This document shows positions 10,691 through 23,100 of a stretch of 64,000 nucleotides of DNA, in pieces. Position 1 is the stretch's first letter, and every line of letters starts with the position of its first letter. A program made the translations under genes and the position numbers. This stretch comes from Hemicordylus capensis (taxonomy: Eukaryota; Chordata; Lepidosauria; Squamata; Cordylidae): positions 195,891,501 to 195,955,500 of the forward strand of contig NC_069661.1 in NCBI RefSeq assembly GCF_027244095.1, written 5' to 3'. Under the pieces are notes generated by a model, which worked only from the letters and a program-made list of their open reading frames with translations, did not search any database and had not been told where the DNA came from.

Positions 10691-11792
10691 TCTATATATA
10701 TTTTTCTCCTGGGTGTGCCAGGGAAAATGCGTCCCGGCAGCCCAGCTGATTGGCTGGGCTGCAGAGGCGCTTGATTGGCTGGCACACCCAGGAGGAGGAG
10801 AATTGGCCCCTGCAAGCCATGGCCGCTGGCAGGCCCGGCCTGGCAATGGGTGGTGGATGCGGGCCTGGCCCGGCCGCGGCGAAGCGGTGGCGGGCCCAGC
10901 CGAGGGCCGAGGTGGTGAGATGGCCGGCCGGCTGGCGGCAAGCAACTGGCCCCAATACCGGGGCAGAAGGTGGGGGTGGGGGGAGAGGTGGCTGGCCTGC
11001 CGCTGGCCGCAAAGACTGGCAAGCGGCGGCAGCGGGCACGGAAGGCCGCGGAGGCGGCACTTGGTGTGGCGGGCCTGCCGGCAGGACAGGCCACAGAGCC
11101 GGCTCTCGGCCAGGCACGCCGGCCAGGCCAGGAGGAGCCCGTGGGAGGGAACCGCGCGGTGGGACCTTCCTGTCTGCCACCCGGGAGGAGCGGTGGCAGC
11201 GGGCGGGTAAGTAGAACTTTTAAAAATGCAGGGGGGAGTGCAAGGAAGAGGGGGGAGGGGTGGGCAAAGGGAAAGGGGGAGGGCAAGGGGAGGGGAGAGG
11301 GGTGGGCAAAGGGAAGGGCAAGGGGAGGGGGAGGGCAAGGGGAGGGGTGGGCAAAGGGAAGGGGGAGGGCAAGGGAGAGGGCAGGGGAGGGCAAGGGGGA
11401 GGGGCAGGGGGAGGGGAGGGGAAGAAGGAGGGGGCAGGGGAGGGAGAGGGCAAGAGGGAGTGGGGCAGGGGGAGGCGGAGGGCAAGAGGGAGTGGGGCAG
11501 GGGGGAGAGGGGAGAGCAAGAGGGAGTGGGGCAGGGGGAAAGGGGAGGGCAAGAGGGAGTGGGGCAGGGGAGAGGGCAGGAGGGAGTGGGGGAGGGGAGG
11601 GAGGGCAGGAGAGACTTGGGCAGGAGGGTGAGAGAGAGGGGGAGGGGAGGGAGGGCAAGAGAGAGTGGGGTGGGAGGAAGGGGAAGAGAGGCAAGAGTGT
11701 GGGCAGAAGGGAGGGAGGGAGAGTGGGGCAGGAGAGAGAAGGGAACAGCCAGCCCCGAAGAGTGCACAGATGCTCTGTGTGGGTTTGGCTAG
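10691..11792 (+). mobile_element. Non-autonomous Helitron
   Basis: The 5' end is TCTATATATATTTTTCTCC, preceded by A. The 3' end is CTAG (11789-11792), followed by T, which fits A^T insertion without target duplication. A perfect stem-loop, CACAGA-TGC-TCTGTG (11765-11779), lies 9 bases before CTAG, the classical Helitron terminator. A 16-bp inverted repeat, CTCCTGGGTGTGCCAG and its complement (10706-10721, 10779-10794), lies near the 5' end. No Rep/helicase is encoded. A diverged relative lies at 59.7-60.2 kb. Confidence 0.8.
11225..11750. repeat. Purine-rich minisatellite within the Helitron
   Basis: Imperfect units built from ggggagggcaag and ggagtggggcag make a G/A-only strand of about 500 bases. 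The long open frames across it are composition artefacts (poly-Gly/Arg/Glu). Confidence 0.9.
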
Positions 11793-12516
11793 TAATTAGA
11801 TTAATCTCACTAGGTGAGCCTCACACCCATAGCGATATCCACCTTCAGGCTACTCGGTTTATCTGACTTTCCCTTAGAAACAATAGCTGGTCACTGAAAG
11901 GCATCAACACTGAGATTAGAATTCTAGAAGGTGGAACCTGCTCAGCCTTCTTAAGCATGAACCAAAAAGGTCTTTCGGATATTAAAAAACTGGTCTTAGA
12001 ATTAGTACTTTGTACAGTTCACATATTCAGGAGTCACCCAGCTGCATGTCATTCTGTTCCCAAGGATTCAGTCTGCCAACTTCTCACTAACTTGATCACC
12101 CAACCTGCTGAAAGCAGAGGGGTGGGGGAGCATTCAGTGAATGTGTCCTAGAGATTCCCAAGCCTGAGAATCTCAGAGCTGTAATCACTATTTGAGATCA
12201 CTCTTTTGGGTCCCTTCAATTCTTTGCAAGCCAAGAACCTAATGCCTGGAGTTTCCTCTCAGCAGGTGAATCTCCCCTCTCATCGCTCCAGAACAAGGCA
12301 AAGCTTCAAGAGAGGTAAATATGTAACTTTTTCTATTCCCTCCTTTTCTCTCCCTTTCTCTCACTCCCATTTCCTATTGCCTGCAACTATATTCCCCCCC
12401 CACCCCGTCCCTCAATGTTAACCTATAAATGTGTCTTAGGGGCAACTCTATGCCATTCTCAGAACATTAACCCCCTAAGGAAAGTTCACTGGTAGCAAAT
12501 CTGCTAAGGTACTAAC
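11793..12516. other. Spacer, no gene seen
   Basis: Mixed composition with a pyrimidine-rich stretch near 12330-12410. No element recognised. Confidence 0.55.
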
Positions 12517-12655
12517 CAATGTTCCTTCTAACAGGGATTCCCAGATGTTATTGACTACAACTCTCAAAATCCCAGGAACCTGTAGTGGCTTTTGCTTGGG
12601 TATTATGGGAGTTGTGGTCAACAACATCTGGGAATCCCTGTTAGAAGGAACACTG
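12517..12655. mobile_element. hAT MITE, 139 bp
   Basis: The left end is CAATGTTCCTTCTAAC and the right end is GTTAGAAGGAACACTG. The 8-bp duplication gtactaac/gtactaag (12509-12516, 12656-12663) has one mismatch. Just beyond the right duplication a second copy of aaggaacactggtac occurs. The same family lies at 50251-50386. Confidence 0.87.
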
Positions 12656-12663
12656 GTACTAAG

Positions 12664-13586
12664 AAGGAACACTGGTACAGCTTTTCACTCATAAATCTCT
12701 TTAATCAAACTCAGCTTTGCTTGTAAGAAACATGTCTGTACTCTGTTGTACAGATTGCCCTTCTGACTACTCTAGCTCAGGAGTATCCTATCCGTGGTCA
12801 ACTTTCCCAGTACCTCAGTGTATAATTTGGCTGTATGCAGGCTTGCACTACGTTGAGTTAAATTCCTGGCATTAAGCCAAAGCATAGTCATCAAGGGTGG
12901 TAACTACCACACTTCAGAGCAAACCTGGTAATAGATTTATTGGTGGAGAAGGTGTGTGCAGCTGTAAAACTGGTAAGAGGGAGGACACTGCTTCTTGCTA
13001 ACCTGCTGTCTCTGAAGTAGGGCTAATTAATTTGGAGAGTGTGGAGGGGGCACACAGTTGTGGCATGCATGAGCTGGATGGGCAGCTGGCCTGGGAACAT
13101 GATCGTTTCCTACTTGCTAACTATATAACTTGCAATGTTATAACAACTCCTGAGTGGCTGGCAAGAAAGAAAATTTGCACACAAGAAGTGGATTCTCGAG
13201 TGTTACAGCATTTTCTACCATGAGTAAAAATAAAAATTAAAAATGGATGGGTGGGCAATTAACAAATGGGGGTTGTCATGGAGAGCACCTTCATTTCTGA
13301 ATTTGTGACCACACCACTGCTCACATGTGTCAAACGATCTGAGTGGTGGCAGCAGGGCTACCTAGCAGAACGGCAACCAGCACACCCTCTGCTTTCTGAC
13401 ATTCAGAGGCATAACTATTATTGCTGGATTGTGAGAACTGGCCCCCTATATTGTCCAAGTTGATGGCACAGCAATGACAGTTCTTCATTAAGAAAGTCCT
13501 ACTACTCAACAGTGGCCACTATGTAAGAGATGCTCCTTCTTCAAGTACAGATAGATCTCAAGTCTGAGTGAGGAACATTCACAGAC
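12664..13586. other. Spacer, no gene seen
   Basis: No conserved coding or repeat signal recognised. Confidence 0.5.
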
Positions 13587-14080
13587 AGTGAAGCTATTCC
13601 CACAGTCACTAGAAACCAGGCTAAGGGAGCCCAGCCCAGTTTCTAGTGATCATCAGAACCACCGGGCTCACAGGCAAGCCCAGTGGTTCTATGGCGGCTA
13701 GCTCACCTAAGTAACCCTCCTGCTAAACAAGGTTAATGGAGTGAGTGCTCTGTTAACCTCATTATTTTGATCATGTGTCAGCCGCTGACTTGGGGTGGGG
13801 GGAGAGGGGATGGCGACCGCAGATAGGCACTGCACACTTGTACCTCCCGGGAGCTCCGGGGGCCGGGGAGCCACATAACAGCTTTCCGCTTCCCACGACT
13901 CCCGGAATTCCCCAGCAAGCCATGGCTGGGTGCATGAGCACGCGACTGAAGCTGCTGCTTGTTTGGGAGGCCGATCTGGCCACTCAGCAATGAGCAACTG
14001 CTCATGTGCGGGGAGAGCGGGCTAAGCCCACTCTCCCAGCCAGACCCCTTGAGGCTCTACACCTTGATCATGTGTGGAGC
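13587..14080. mobile_element. Multi-hairpin foldback element, diverged copy
   Basis: It shares order and sequence with 16797-17260, including agaaccacYgggct...agcccagtggttct and ggccgatctggcc. Visible hairpins: TCACTAGAAAC (13606-13616, complement 13639-13649), 13655-13668 with 13677-13690, GAGCA/TGCTC near 13992, and 14011-14023 with 14025-14037. No coding capacity. The ends are approximate. Confidence 0.7.
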
Positions 14081-14446
14081 CCTAGTGTATGCTGGAGGAA
14101 GTCCTGCGACTCTTCCCTTACTCTTTACTTAGTTTACAAATCTTACTCTTTACTTACTTTACAAATCTTGGCTGCAAGATTTGGGCACCCTTCTACGCAA
14201 ACAGTTTGCCCAGCCCCTCACTCTCCCTTCCCAGTGTCAGGAAGCAACCTGATAAATATATGGCCCTTGGAGAGGGCTGCAGGATCCTCTCCCCTCAGCA
14301 CAGGATGCAAGGGATGCATAGGTTAGGGTGGACAACTATTCTGCAGGTCTGATGTCCAGTATTTGAATAAGCAGGGTATAAAGTATTCAGATTGATTCAC
14401 ATTAGTAATTCTCATAGTAAGTGCAAGTTAATTGGCAAGAATTGTA

Positions 14447-14923
14447 GGGATGTGCATGGAACTGGTTTGGAGGCCCTGCCGGTTCGAACAGCAGCTGGTT
14501 CAGCCGGTTCAGAGGTGGTCGGTGCTGCTTTAAGGGTGGGGGAGGGTGCACTTTCCCCTCCTGCCGCTCTTCCCTCACCGGCGCTCCAGTTTTCTAAAGT
14601 CCCTCAGAGCAGCAGTGTACCTCCCTGCCGCCCCATTGCCCCCGTTTACCAGAACTATCTGGAAGTAGTTGATGCGCCTGCATGCACACACACCCAGCAT
14701 ATGCAGGCACATTGGCTACTTCCAGATAGTTCCAATAAATGGAAGCAATGGGGCAGTGGGGGGGGGGCTGTACGCTGATGCCCCGATGGACTTTAGAAAA
14801 CGAGAGTGCCAGCGGGGGAAGAGCGGTGGGAAGGGTAAGTGCACCCTCCCCCGCCCTTAAAGCAGCACCTCCTCACCTTCGAACCACCCCCATGCACTTC
14901 GAACCCGGTTCCATGCACATCCC
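14447..14923. mobile_element. Foldback transposon with long inverted arms
   Basis: The ends are GGGATGTGCATGGAAC and GTTCCATGCACATCCC, bounded by TA on both sides. Most of the 477 bp is one imperfect palindrome centred near 14690. Arms include gggtgggggagggtgcac with its complement, and aactatctggaagtag with ctacttccagatagtt. It is related by its ends to the element at 39.2-40.8 kb. The superfamily is unknown; a TA duplication is possible. Confidence 0.78.
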
Positions 14924-16236
14924 TAAAGAACTCTTCTCCATACTGATGAAGCCCACTTGCAGAGCTATGTAATGATGACAATGATACTGATAATATAATG
15001 TGAGCATGGTAATCATCATGTCAAAATCATGTTTGTGTGAATTCATCATTAAGCCAAAAAAAAAAACCTAACTCCTTAAAGAATATTGCATCCAAAATAC
15101 TCACTTTTGTTCTGATACAAAAGATGGCTAGTTTATTTTTCAGAAATTGAACACATTAAAGTTTAAACAACACATGAATTTGATTTGTTCTCTGCCCCCC
15201 ATCATATGGTGATGATACTATCAATTCTCTAAGGGGTATTCAGTGGAATTGTCAAGACTTGGAATCTGAATCTCCAGAAGTACTTATAAAGAAATAGGTA
15301 GCCCTTAAAGACTAACTGAAAAGCTTGTAAAATGGCTTAATGTTGTATAAGCTTTCTGTGAGTGACAATCCATTTTATTAGATGCTGGATTGGTAGTGGA
15401 GAAACAGTAACACAGGCAGTTGTACACAGAGCATGGAAACATTCTAAGATTCTTAAAGGGACAGTGGTTGGGGGAAAAAATCAATTAACATCCTTATAAT
15501 GTGGCAGAAAAACATGGGTAATCCTTGTCTAATGCAGTCAATCTTTCTAACAGATTCCTGTTTTGCTTCCTCGATTAAATCTCCAGGCTGCATTTGGATA
15601 TAATGCCAAACCAGAGGTAAACATGCCAAAGGTTTGAGTTTGTGGTCGTCCGAATCTGTGAAACCATGGTTTTGTCACTCAACCACAGTTCCATTTTTGC
15701 TCCTGAACCTGCATGTGCACATTTGGTTTGTACTGAGTTTCACTGCTGAAACCTGAGGTTGGAAGGTCGCATTGTGTTGTCCGAATTCTGTCACTGCTGT
15801 AACCTGGGTTATGTGTGCAAGCTCCTTCCACTGCCATCAAGAGGTCAGCTCAGAGCAGCCCAGAAATGTTTCAGTTCTAGGGGGCCATATTTCTCATTGG
15901 CTACCTCTTGGATGCCCCACCCTCTACCATCTTGCTCCTCCTGATGCTGCTTGGCAACAGGGATGCCACATACCTGCAATTCCTGCATTTAAAGGGAAAG
16001 AAACATATTGGTGAATGAGTGCTTTCCACTGCATGTTTTGGGCCTTGGGTATTCCTCGCCAAGAAAGAGATGTTAGAATGAGATGGAGACAGCGGGAGAG
16101 GTCCCCGACAATTCATCACTGCGAGGCTTTTATGCAAAAACACACTGAGTCTTGGAAGCACAAATCTAGCCGCACAAATGTGATGTGTGTGTCTATCAAT
16201 GTTACCTGTTCTTTAACAGTGGGTGCTGTGTGCTGG
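14924..16236. other. Spacer, no gene seen
   Basis: AT-rich with an A-run near 15055. No recognisable exon or element. Confidence 0.55.
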
Positions 16237-16238
16237 GA

Positions 16239-16271
<33 letters not shown>
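16237..16271. repeat. (GT)n microsatellite
   Basis: About 16 uninterrupted GT units. Confidence 0.95.
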
Positions 16272-16272
<1 letters not shown>

Positions 16273-16796
16273 AGGGAGTTAGGGGTTACATGGTGCTATT
16301 CCTGTGCTGACATTTCAAAGCCAAGGGCTCTGAAGGGTTTTCATGGGAAAAGGCTAACTTGGTCTGCGGAAGAGAGAGGCTGGTTTGTGCAGCGCTTTGG
16401 GAAAGAAGGTATTGAGGCTTGAAAGGGGTGTGCAACCTGCAACATGTCCCCTGACATGTTGTCTGCCATGCAGGATTTGCAATGCAGATTTCAACAGAAA
16501 GTATAACAGGCAGCAGTCGAGGAAGGCAAAGAGGAACATGTGCAAAGAACCCATTTGTCTGTCCAAGACCCAATCCAGTACACCTTCCAAGGAAGACAGT
16601 TCTGCAAAGGGATCGCATGTGTTGTCTACTTGGGCAGCATAATATGGGGTGCCTGGCATGGCTGAACATTTTCTGTAATCTTACTGTGTAGAAGCACAGC
16701 GGCGTGCCTCATGAATGCTTGTACCTGTGTGTGGCCCGAGTGCTTTTCTGGGTGACAGTGCCAAGCAAAGCACTGTGGGCTCATGCATCCAGAGTG
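16272..16796. other. Spacer, no gene seen
   Basis: Open frames on both strands are short and unrelated to known proteins as far as I can tell. Confidence 0.5.
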
Positions 16797-17260
16797 GGGC
16801 TATTCTCATGACCAACAAAAATCGGGCTAGGAGAGGCTAGCCCGATTTTTTTTGGTTGTCAGAACCACTGGGCTCGCAGCTGAGCCCAGTGGTTCTGGAG
16901 TGGCTAACCCGCTCGAGAACCCCTGGCAAAAAGCAGGTTTGCAGAGCGAGCGCTCCTGCAAACCTGCTTTTTGCGATCGTGAGTAGCCGCAGCACGCCTT
17001 TGCGCCGTGCCTACTCATGAGTAGACCCCCGGCCAGGAGGCTTAAAAGCAGCCTCCCGGCTCGGGGTTCTTCCCAGTATGCCCTGCGCACTTGCGCAGGG
17101 CATACTGGGGCTTGCAGGGGCCGCGCGGCCCCTGCTCCCCCCACCCCCAGCCGGCTCCATCTCGGAGCCGGCCATCGTGTGGGCGGCCGATCTGGCCGCC
17201 CAGGGCTCCCTGCCCGCTCAGCGCCCTAAACCGGGTCTCACTGATTGTGAGACCCGGTCC
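16797..17260. mobile_element. Multi-hairpin foldback element with ten consecutive stem-loops
   Basis: Stems in order: 16821-16846; 16860-16897 (16-bp arms); 16926-16974 (19-bp arms); 16981-17016; 17022-17065 (imperfect); 17072-17109 (18-bp arms, 2-base loop); 17114-17135 (perfect 22-bp palindrome); 17150-17172; 17180-17202; 17230-17258 (12-bp arms). The sequence is GC-rich and lacks coding potential. Related copies occur at 13.6 kb and probably 49.9 kb. Confidence 0.85.
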
Positions 17261-19935
17261 AACGTGTCTGCCCTGATAAAACACCTGCAAGCTGTCAAGT
17301 TCACTGCATGCATGTTACAAAGCTAGTTGGTGCAGACACATGCCCACATCTGGGAGGGAACACTGATGGACAGGTAGCAACCACCTGCTGTAAGCCCATA
17401 CAACTTTCAAGTGGGAATTAGGTTCAAAGGTTTCCAGGGGTGTAACTAGGGGAAATGGCGCCTAGGGCAAGCACTGAAATTGCGTCCCCCCACACCCCCT
17501 CTCAAACATCTGACACGCATCATTCAGAAAACTTGTCTTTTACCATAATATTAGCTCAAAAATACAGATCTTGCTGGGATGCAGCCTAGAAGGGGGAGGG
17601 GTTCCCCTGCTTAGAAACCAGAGCTTGCAAAACCTCAGTTGAACAATTATCTGTGGTATGATTCCCAGATTCACAGATTAACCACTGGTTCATCTACCTG
17701 AGGTTTCACACTATGTCTGAATGGACCCCCAGAATAGATCTTCTTAAGTATAGACACTCTCAATTGTGTACAAAAAAGAATTCATAAGGGGACCACATAT
17801 TGACCATCTAAAGCCACATCTGCTCCCCTCCCTGCAAGGGGAGTTCTTGTGCAAATTCCTATTAGAAGGAGGGGAAAGGTACTACATTTGTCCATAAATC
17901 AAAAGATGGTCTCAAGTGTCTTTATTGCTATATTTTTACCCTGCCCTTCCCCTCTGATAGTTTCTCATTTTCTGTGTCCTGGCTGCATTGGGATGTCTGT
18001 AGAATGCAGGTTTATGTATTTATTTCCCCTTCAAAGCAGTTACAATAATAAAACAGAAGTCAACAGCTTTAAAAACCACACTTAAAGTGCTAGATAACAG
18101 CTCACAAATGCATCAATGCCTTTTACACTGTATGTGTAAAGCCTCTTTAAAGGACCTCATTAGATGTGAACTTTGCCTGTATAAATAAAACCATCCGGCT
18201 TGCTATCTAACCATATGGTTGTCTAACGATTTCAGTCTCCGGAATTACTCACGTAGACCTACATATGACCAATTCTTGACGGACCTGTTAGTTTTACAGA
18301 ACCTTTTCCACAACAATTTGGTCTTAATTGTTGAGTTGTTTTAATCTTGGTTTCGTTTTAAAGAGCTACATTTTAATATACTTCCTAATGTTCTGTATTT
18401 GCACAAGTGTGTGGGGTGTTAATACAGGCTAAATTCTGCTTCCTGTCTACACTGGAGAAGCTGACAAGGATATTTTCATATGTTAATTTTCTGAGTCACA
18501 AACATGGTGTGGCTCTCTGTTTATAATGAATAGCCCATTAGTAAATTCTCCCATTGTAGTTGCATGGCTAGTTTATCAGGTTTTCCAGTCCCAAATGAAA
18601 CCTTTAAAAATGTCTGGTAAAACTTTCAGAAGAGCACCTTTATGCTTGTTGTTAAAATTGTGGTAGTTTTGTCTAATGCAAATAGCACACAGAATCATGG
18701 TAATGGTTATTGGTCCCATTTCCTTCTTGTAGCCTGTTTTCACAGAAACTTGCCACCATTTCAGTTTTTTTAATAAAACCATTTGATCACTGTGCTGGTT
18801 CATGACCCATAACAAAGCATTCAGCAGTCACAAAGGTAATCAGCAGCCTTGAGTAACAGGGTTCTGAAAATTATGAGGTGGGCGGGGAGAGAGAGAGGCT
18901 GACAAACACATTGCATATCAAAAGGAGCTACTCATTCATACCTTTTCTATCATGCATCATAGAGATGAAATGCGTAATATGACAACAAATCATTCCATTG
19001 TTAAACTGGTTTTTGAAAAAGCAGATTACAGATACTTTGTTTTAAACAGCCATGAGGATGATACACCCTAAGCTACCTTTCACCTTAATCCAGCACTACA
19101 CATTGATCACATTGATCACATACAAATCTGCTAAATAAGTTAATATGTGTTGACTTCGGCTTGGAAAAATTGTATGAATATACCCTTAGGCTCTTGGTTT
19201 CTTCTAAGATTTTAGGATGTCTTACATGTAATGCCTTTACTTTAACAATTCCAAAATGTCACTCAGGAACCACAAAAATCACAAGAGTCTTCAGCTAAAC
19301 TGATGTTAATAATGCTACATTATACTTTGGACTGGAAAGAGACCTAAGGATTCTTTACCTTATACCAACAGTAGGCAATCACCACTCATCTAAGCATTGC
19401 ACTTTTGCTCACAGTTTCCTCACTCCCTTGCCAAAGGCTGGCATGGTGATAAAAGGCCCAGCAATGTCTATTCTGTATAAGGGAGTCCCACATGCCAGAT
19501 CTTTCAACTGCAAAGTTCTGGCTGTTTTCTGACATATATGAGTAGCTATGAATCATCCCAGTCAACAAAATGAATGTCTATTTCTTCAACTTTAAGAACT
19601 GGACAGAAGATACAGTTTGGCTTCTCTAGCATTCTTATGCAAGCGCCATTCATTTCAAAGATAGTTTGGGCCATCAGAATATTTTGAGAATGGGAGTGTA
19701 CACTTTTGAAAATGAGGCTCTACATTGTTTCAGATGAAGGTTTTCTCCTTTGAGTAGGTTTAAATACTTCTGAAAGAGTTTATTCTCTGCTAAGGAGATC
19801 ATATGATTTGGTATTTAACGAAAACTGAGCATCTCAGTCCTCTCAACCAGCAAATACTACCCAACCAAACTGTTCTTTGCTAATGCTAATGCCTCTGCTT
19901 AATTTACTCAACAAGCATAAATTATCCCCTGCTAA
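17261..19935. other. Repeat-poor spacer
   Basis: Near 17439 a hAT-like end (CAGGGGTGTAACTAGGGG) is seen without a partner. From about 17.9 to 19.9 kb the sequence is AT-rich, apparently single-copy and free of the repeat families seen elsewhere. It could contain conserved non-coding sequence, which cannot be judged without other genomes. Confidence 0.5.
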
Positions 19936-20185
19936 CTGGGCAAAGAGCCACCTTTTACTGTGGTGATTCTCTTTATTTAGCAGGGGGAGAGTAACTGGCC
20001 CTATCCACCCGCAGCACAGTACCTCCAGTAACTGATGCTGGTGTCTATCGTGTGTTTTTTAGAATGTGAGCCCTTTGGGGACAGGAAGCCATCTTATGTA
20101 TTTATTATTTCTCTGTGTAAACTGCCCTGAGCCATTTTTTGAAAGGCGGTATAGAAATCGAATTAATAATAAATAAATAAATAAA
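19936..20185 (+). mobile_element. L2-type LINE/SINE 3' end
   Basis: The segment tgtgagccctttggggacag resembles L2 3' ends. A terminal ccctgagccattttt...ggcggtatagaaatcg follows, with an AATA-rich tail. A second copy lies at 46.27-46.53 kb. The tail forms the left flank of the R4-type LINE. Confidence 0.65.
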
Positions 20186-23100
20186 TCTCCCAGTGAGGCA
20201 CTACCTTGGCATGGTTGTGGGGCTTGCGTGCTCTGAGGAAGGTGAGAGCTATGCCAGAGGTCCAACCATACTGGACAGGTCTCACCAGAGGAGCCAGACA
20301 AAGAGTGGCTCTCCCATCAACAATATGGTGAGACGTAACTTTAATAAATCTATACTGGATTGGTCATCGCCCGGGTCAACAAGGACCGCACCAGGTGCTG
20401 GAGTCCCTGGACATCTGGTGGCAAGTGGGCAACAGGACTCAGGATCTTCAGTTGAGCAACCAGGGCTGGAGACTGTGAGGTTACTGGAAGAAACATCGCT
20501 TAACCGAAAAAAATATACAAAAAATGCCAACAAGGAAATAATGATCTGCTATTACAAGTCTAGTCCAACTAGAAGAGGTTATTTAAAAAGAATGTACCAA
20601 ATTTGGAAAGAGAAGCATCCAGATACAGAAATAACAGAACAAAGGCTAGCAGACCAGAGAAGATTCATAATAAGAAATAAAGTATTCACAGGAGTTGAGC
20701 TGGAAGACCTGCAAAGAGCAACACAGGCTCAAGATATGGAAGAAGAATTACCACCAACTGAAGAAGTTGCTCAGGTGCAGGTGGAGGAGGAGGTGTTGGA
20801 AATAGAGGATGCCACTGTTGCTGAACTGTTTCAAAATCAAAACCAGGCAACCTCCCCTTTGCCTTCACCTCAAAAACCCAAATGCCGTTTAATAGAAAAG
20901 CAACAAGAACTAAAGCAAAAAATAACTGAGCACATGAACCAAACAACCACCAGGGTTTGACTTCCAGCGCTAAAAACAGTTGCCAAAAAGCAACTTGCTC
21001 AGGCATTAAAAGATGTCAATGCTGCACTTGCAGAAATAACAACCAAGAATTTGCAAGAAAGAAACCAACTAATGTACAGTGCAGCAATAATAACAATACA
21101 AGAACTTGGATATAAGATCAGTGGACCTGTCAAAAAAGAAAGTAGTACATCACCTAAATGGAAGATTAGATTAGAAAATAAAATCTGCAGGCTTAGATCA
21201 GATGCTAGTAAATCGAAAGATATGAAAGACAAGAAGCTGATGAATTAAAACAACAAACAGTATCAGATCCAAAAATACCACCTAGATTCAAGGAAAATTA
21301 GAGAAGTTCAGGAAATAAAGCAGCAAATAACAGTAGTGTCAAAGAAGAATAGCAGATAAGAAGCCAGAACTACACAACACAGGCAGAATCTCCAATTCCA
21401 GTCGAATCAGAGATGTTTCTACCAAAGCATAGAAGGAGAAACTGCAAGAAACTTAGAAACACCAAACAAAGAAGAAAGTGCAATTCTGGGGGAAATTATG
21501 GGACAATCCAATAGATAATAATAAAAAAGCGGGCTGGGTGAAAGAGGTCGAAAAATGTAACCAACAAATGCAAGATCTAATAACAACACCAGAATTAATA
21601 AGTGAAAGAGCAAAGAAAATTAAAAATTGGACTGCACCAGGAGACAATGAACTGCATGACTTTTGGCTTAAACACTTAACAAGCCTTCATAAACAACTAT
21701 CAAAACAGTTCAATCACATGTTGCAAGGAGGTGATATTGAACAATGGCTAACAACTGGGAAAACTCATCTCATAATGAAAGACCCAGCAAAAGGTGCAGT
21801 TCCAAGTAATTATAGACCGATAACCTGCCTGCCAACCATGTTCAAATTATTAACTGGAATAACAGCAGATAAAGTGATGCAACACTTATTAACTAACAAA
21901 CAGCTTCCAGTTGCACACAGAAAGGAAATTGCCCGAACACCAGAGGCACAAAAGACCAGCTGCTGATTGACAAAATGATTTTAGAAAATTGCAAGAGAAG
22001 AAAAACAAATCTAAGTGTTGCATGGATCGACTACAAGAAAGCCCTTGATTCATTGCCTCACACATGGATACTAAAATGTTTAAAAACAACTGGTGTCAGC
22101 AAAAACGTTCAGATATTTATTTTAAAAAGCCATGAGCATGTGGAGTACACAGTTAACAATCAATGGCGAGACACTTGGACAGGTTAGCATTAGAAGAGGC
22201 ATTTTCCAAGGGGACTCACTATCCCCTCTGTTGTTTGTAATCGCCATGACCCCACTTTCACAAATACTAAACAAAACAGGCTTCGGATACCAAATATCTA
22301 AAACATCAAGTAAAATCAACCATCTGCTGTACATGGACTATCTGAATTTGTATGGAAAGTCCCAGTCAGAAATCAAATCACTGCTAAACACAGTCTGTAC
22401 ATTCAGTAGCAATATAGCAATGGAGTTTGGACTAGACAAGTGTGCTGCATTAATAATGAACAGAGGAAAAATAAGAAAAACAGAAGGAATAGAACTGCCC
22501 AATGGAAGCAACATCAAGAACCTGGAAGAGAAAGAACATTACAAATACTTGGGCATTCTCCAGGCTGATAACATTGCACACACTGAAGTTAAAAGAAAAA
22601 TTGGAAGTGAATACATCAGGAGAGCTAGAAAAATCCTAAAGTCCAAACTCAATGGCCGGAACACCATACAAGCCATAAACACCTGGGCTGTACCTGTTAT
22701 CAGATACACTGCAGGAATAATAGACTGGACCCAGGTAGAGCCAGAGCCGCTAGATCGTAAGACCAGGAAAATAATGACCATCATGCTCTGCACCCCTGCA
22801 GTGATGTCGATAGGCTATACCTCCCTCGCAGCTCAAGTGGAAGAGGAATGCTGCAAGTCCATCAAACAGTAGAGGAGGAGAAAAGAGGCCTTGAAGAATA
22901 TATCAAGGACAGTGAAGAAGATCCACTTAAAATGGTCAACAACGAGAAACTATTAAATAACAATGAAACAAAGCAGGCCTACAAGAAAGAACAAGTCAAG
23001 AACCGAGCAGAAAAATGGAGAAATAAGCCCCTGCATGGTCAATATTTGCACAATATAAGTGGAAAATCAGACATCACCAAGACCTGGCAATGGCTTAAGA

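Noticed and set aside
10645-11866. Several 110-359 residue open frames on both strands
   Set aside because: They come from the purine/pyrimidine-biased minisatellite and GC-rich Helitron interior. All frames are open at once because of composition, and none resembles a protein.
17022-17290. GC-rich block as a CpG island or promoter
   Set aside because: The GC content is explained by the multi-hairpin element. There is no adjacent exon.
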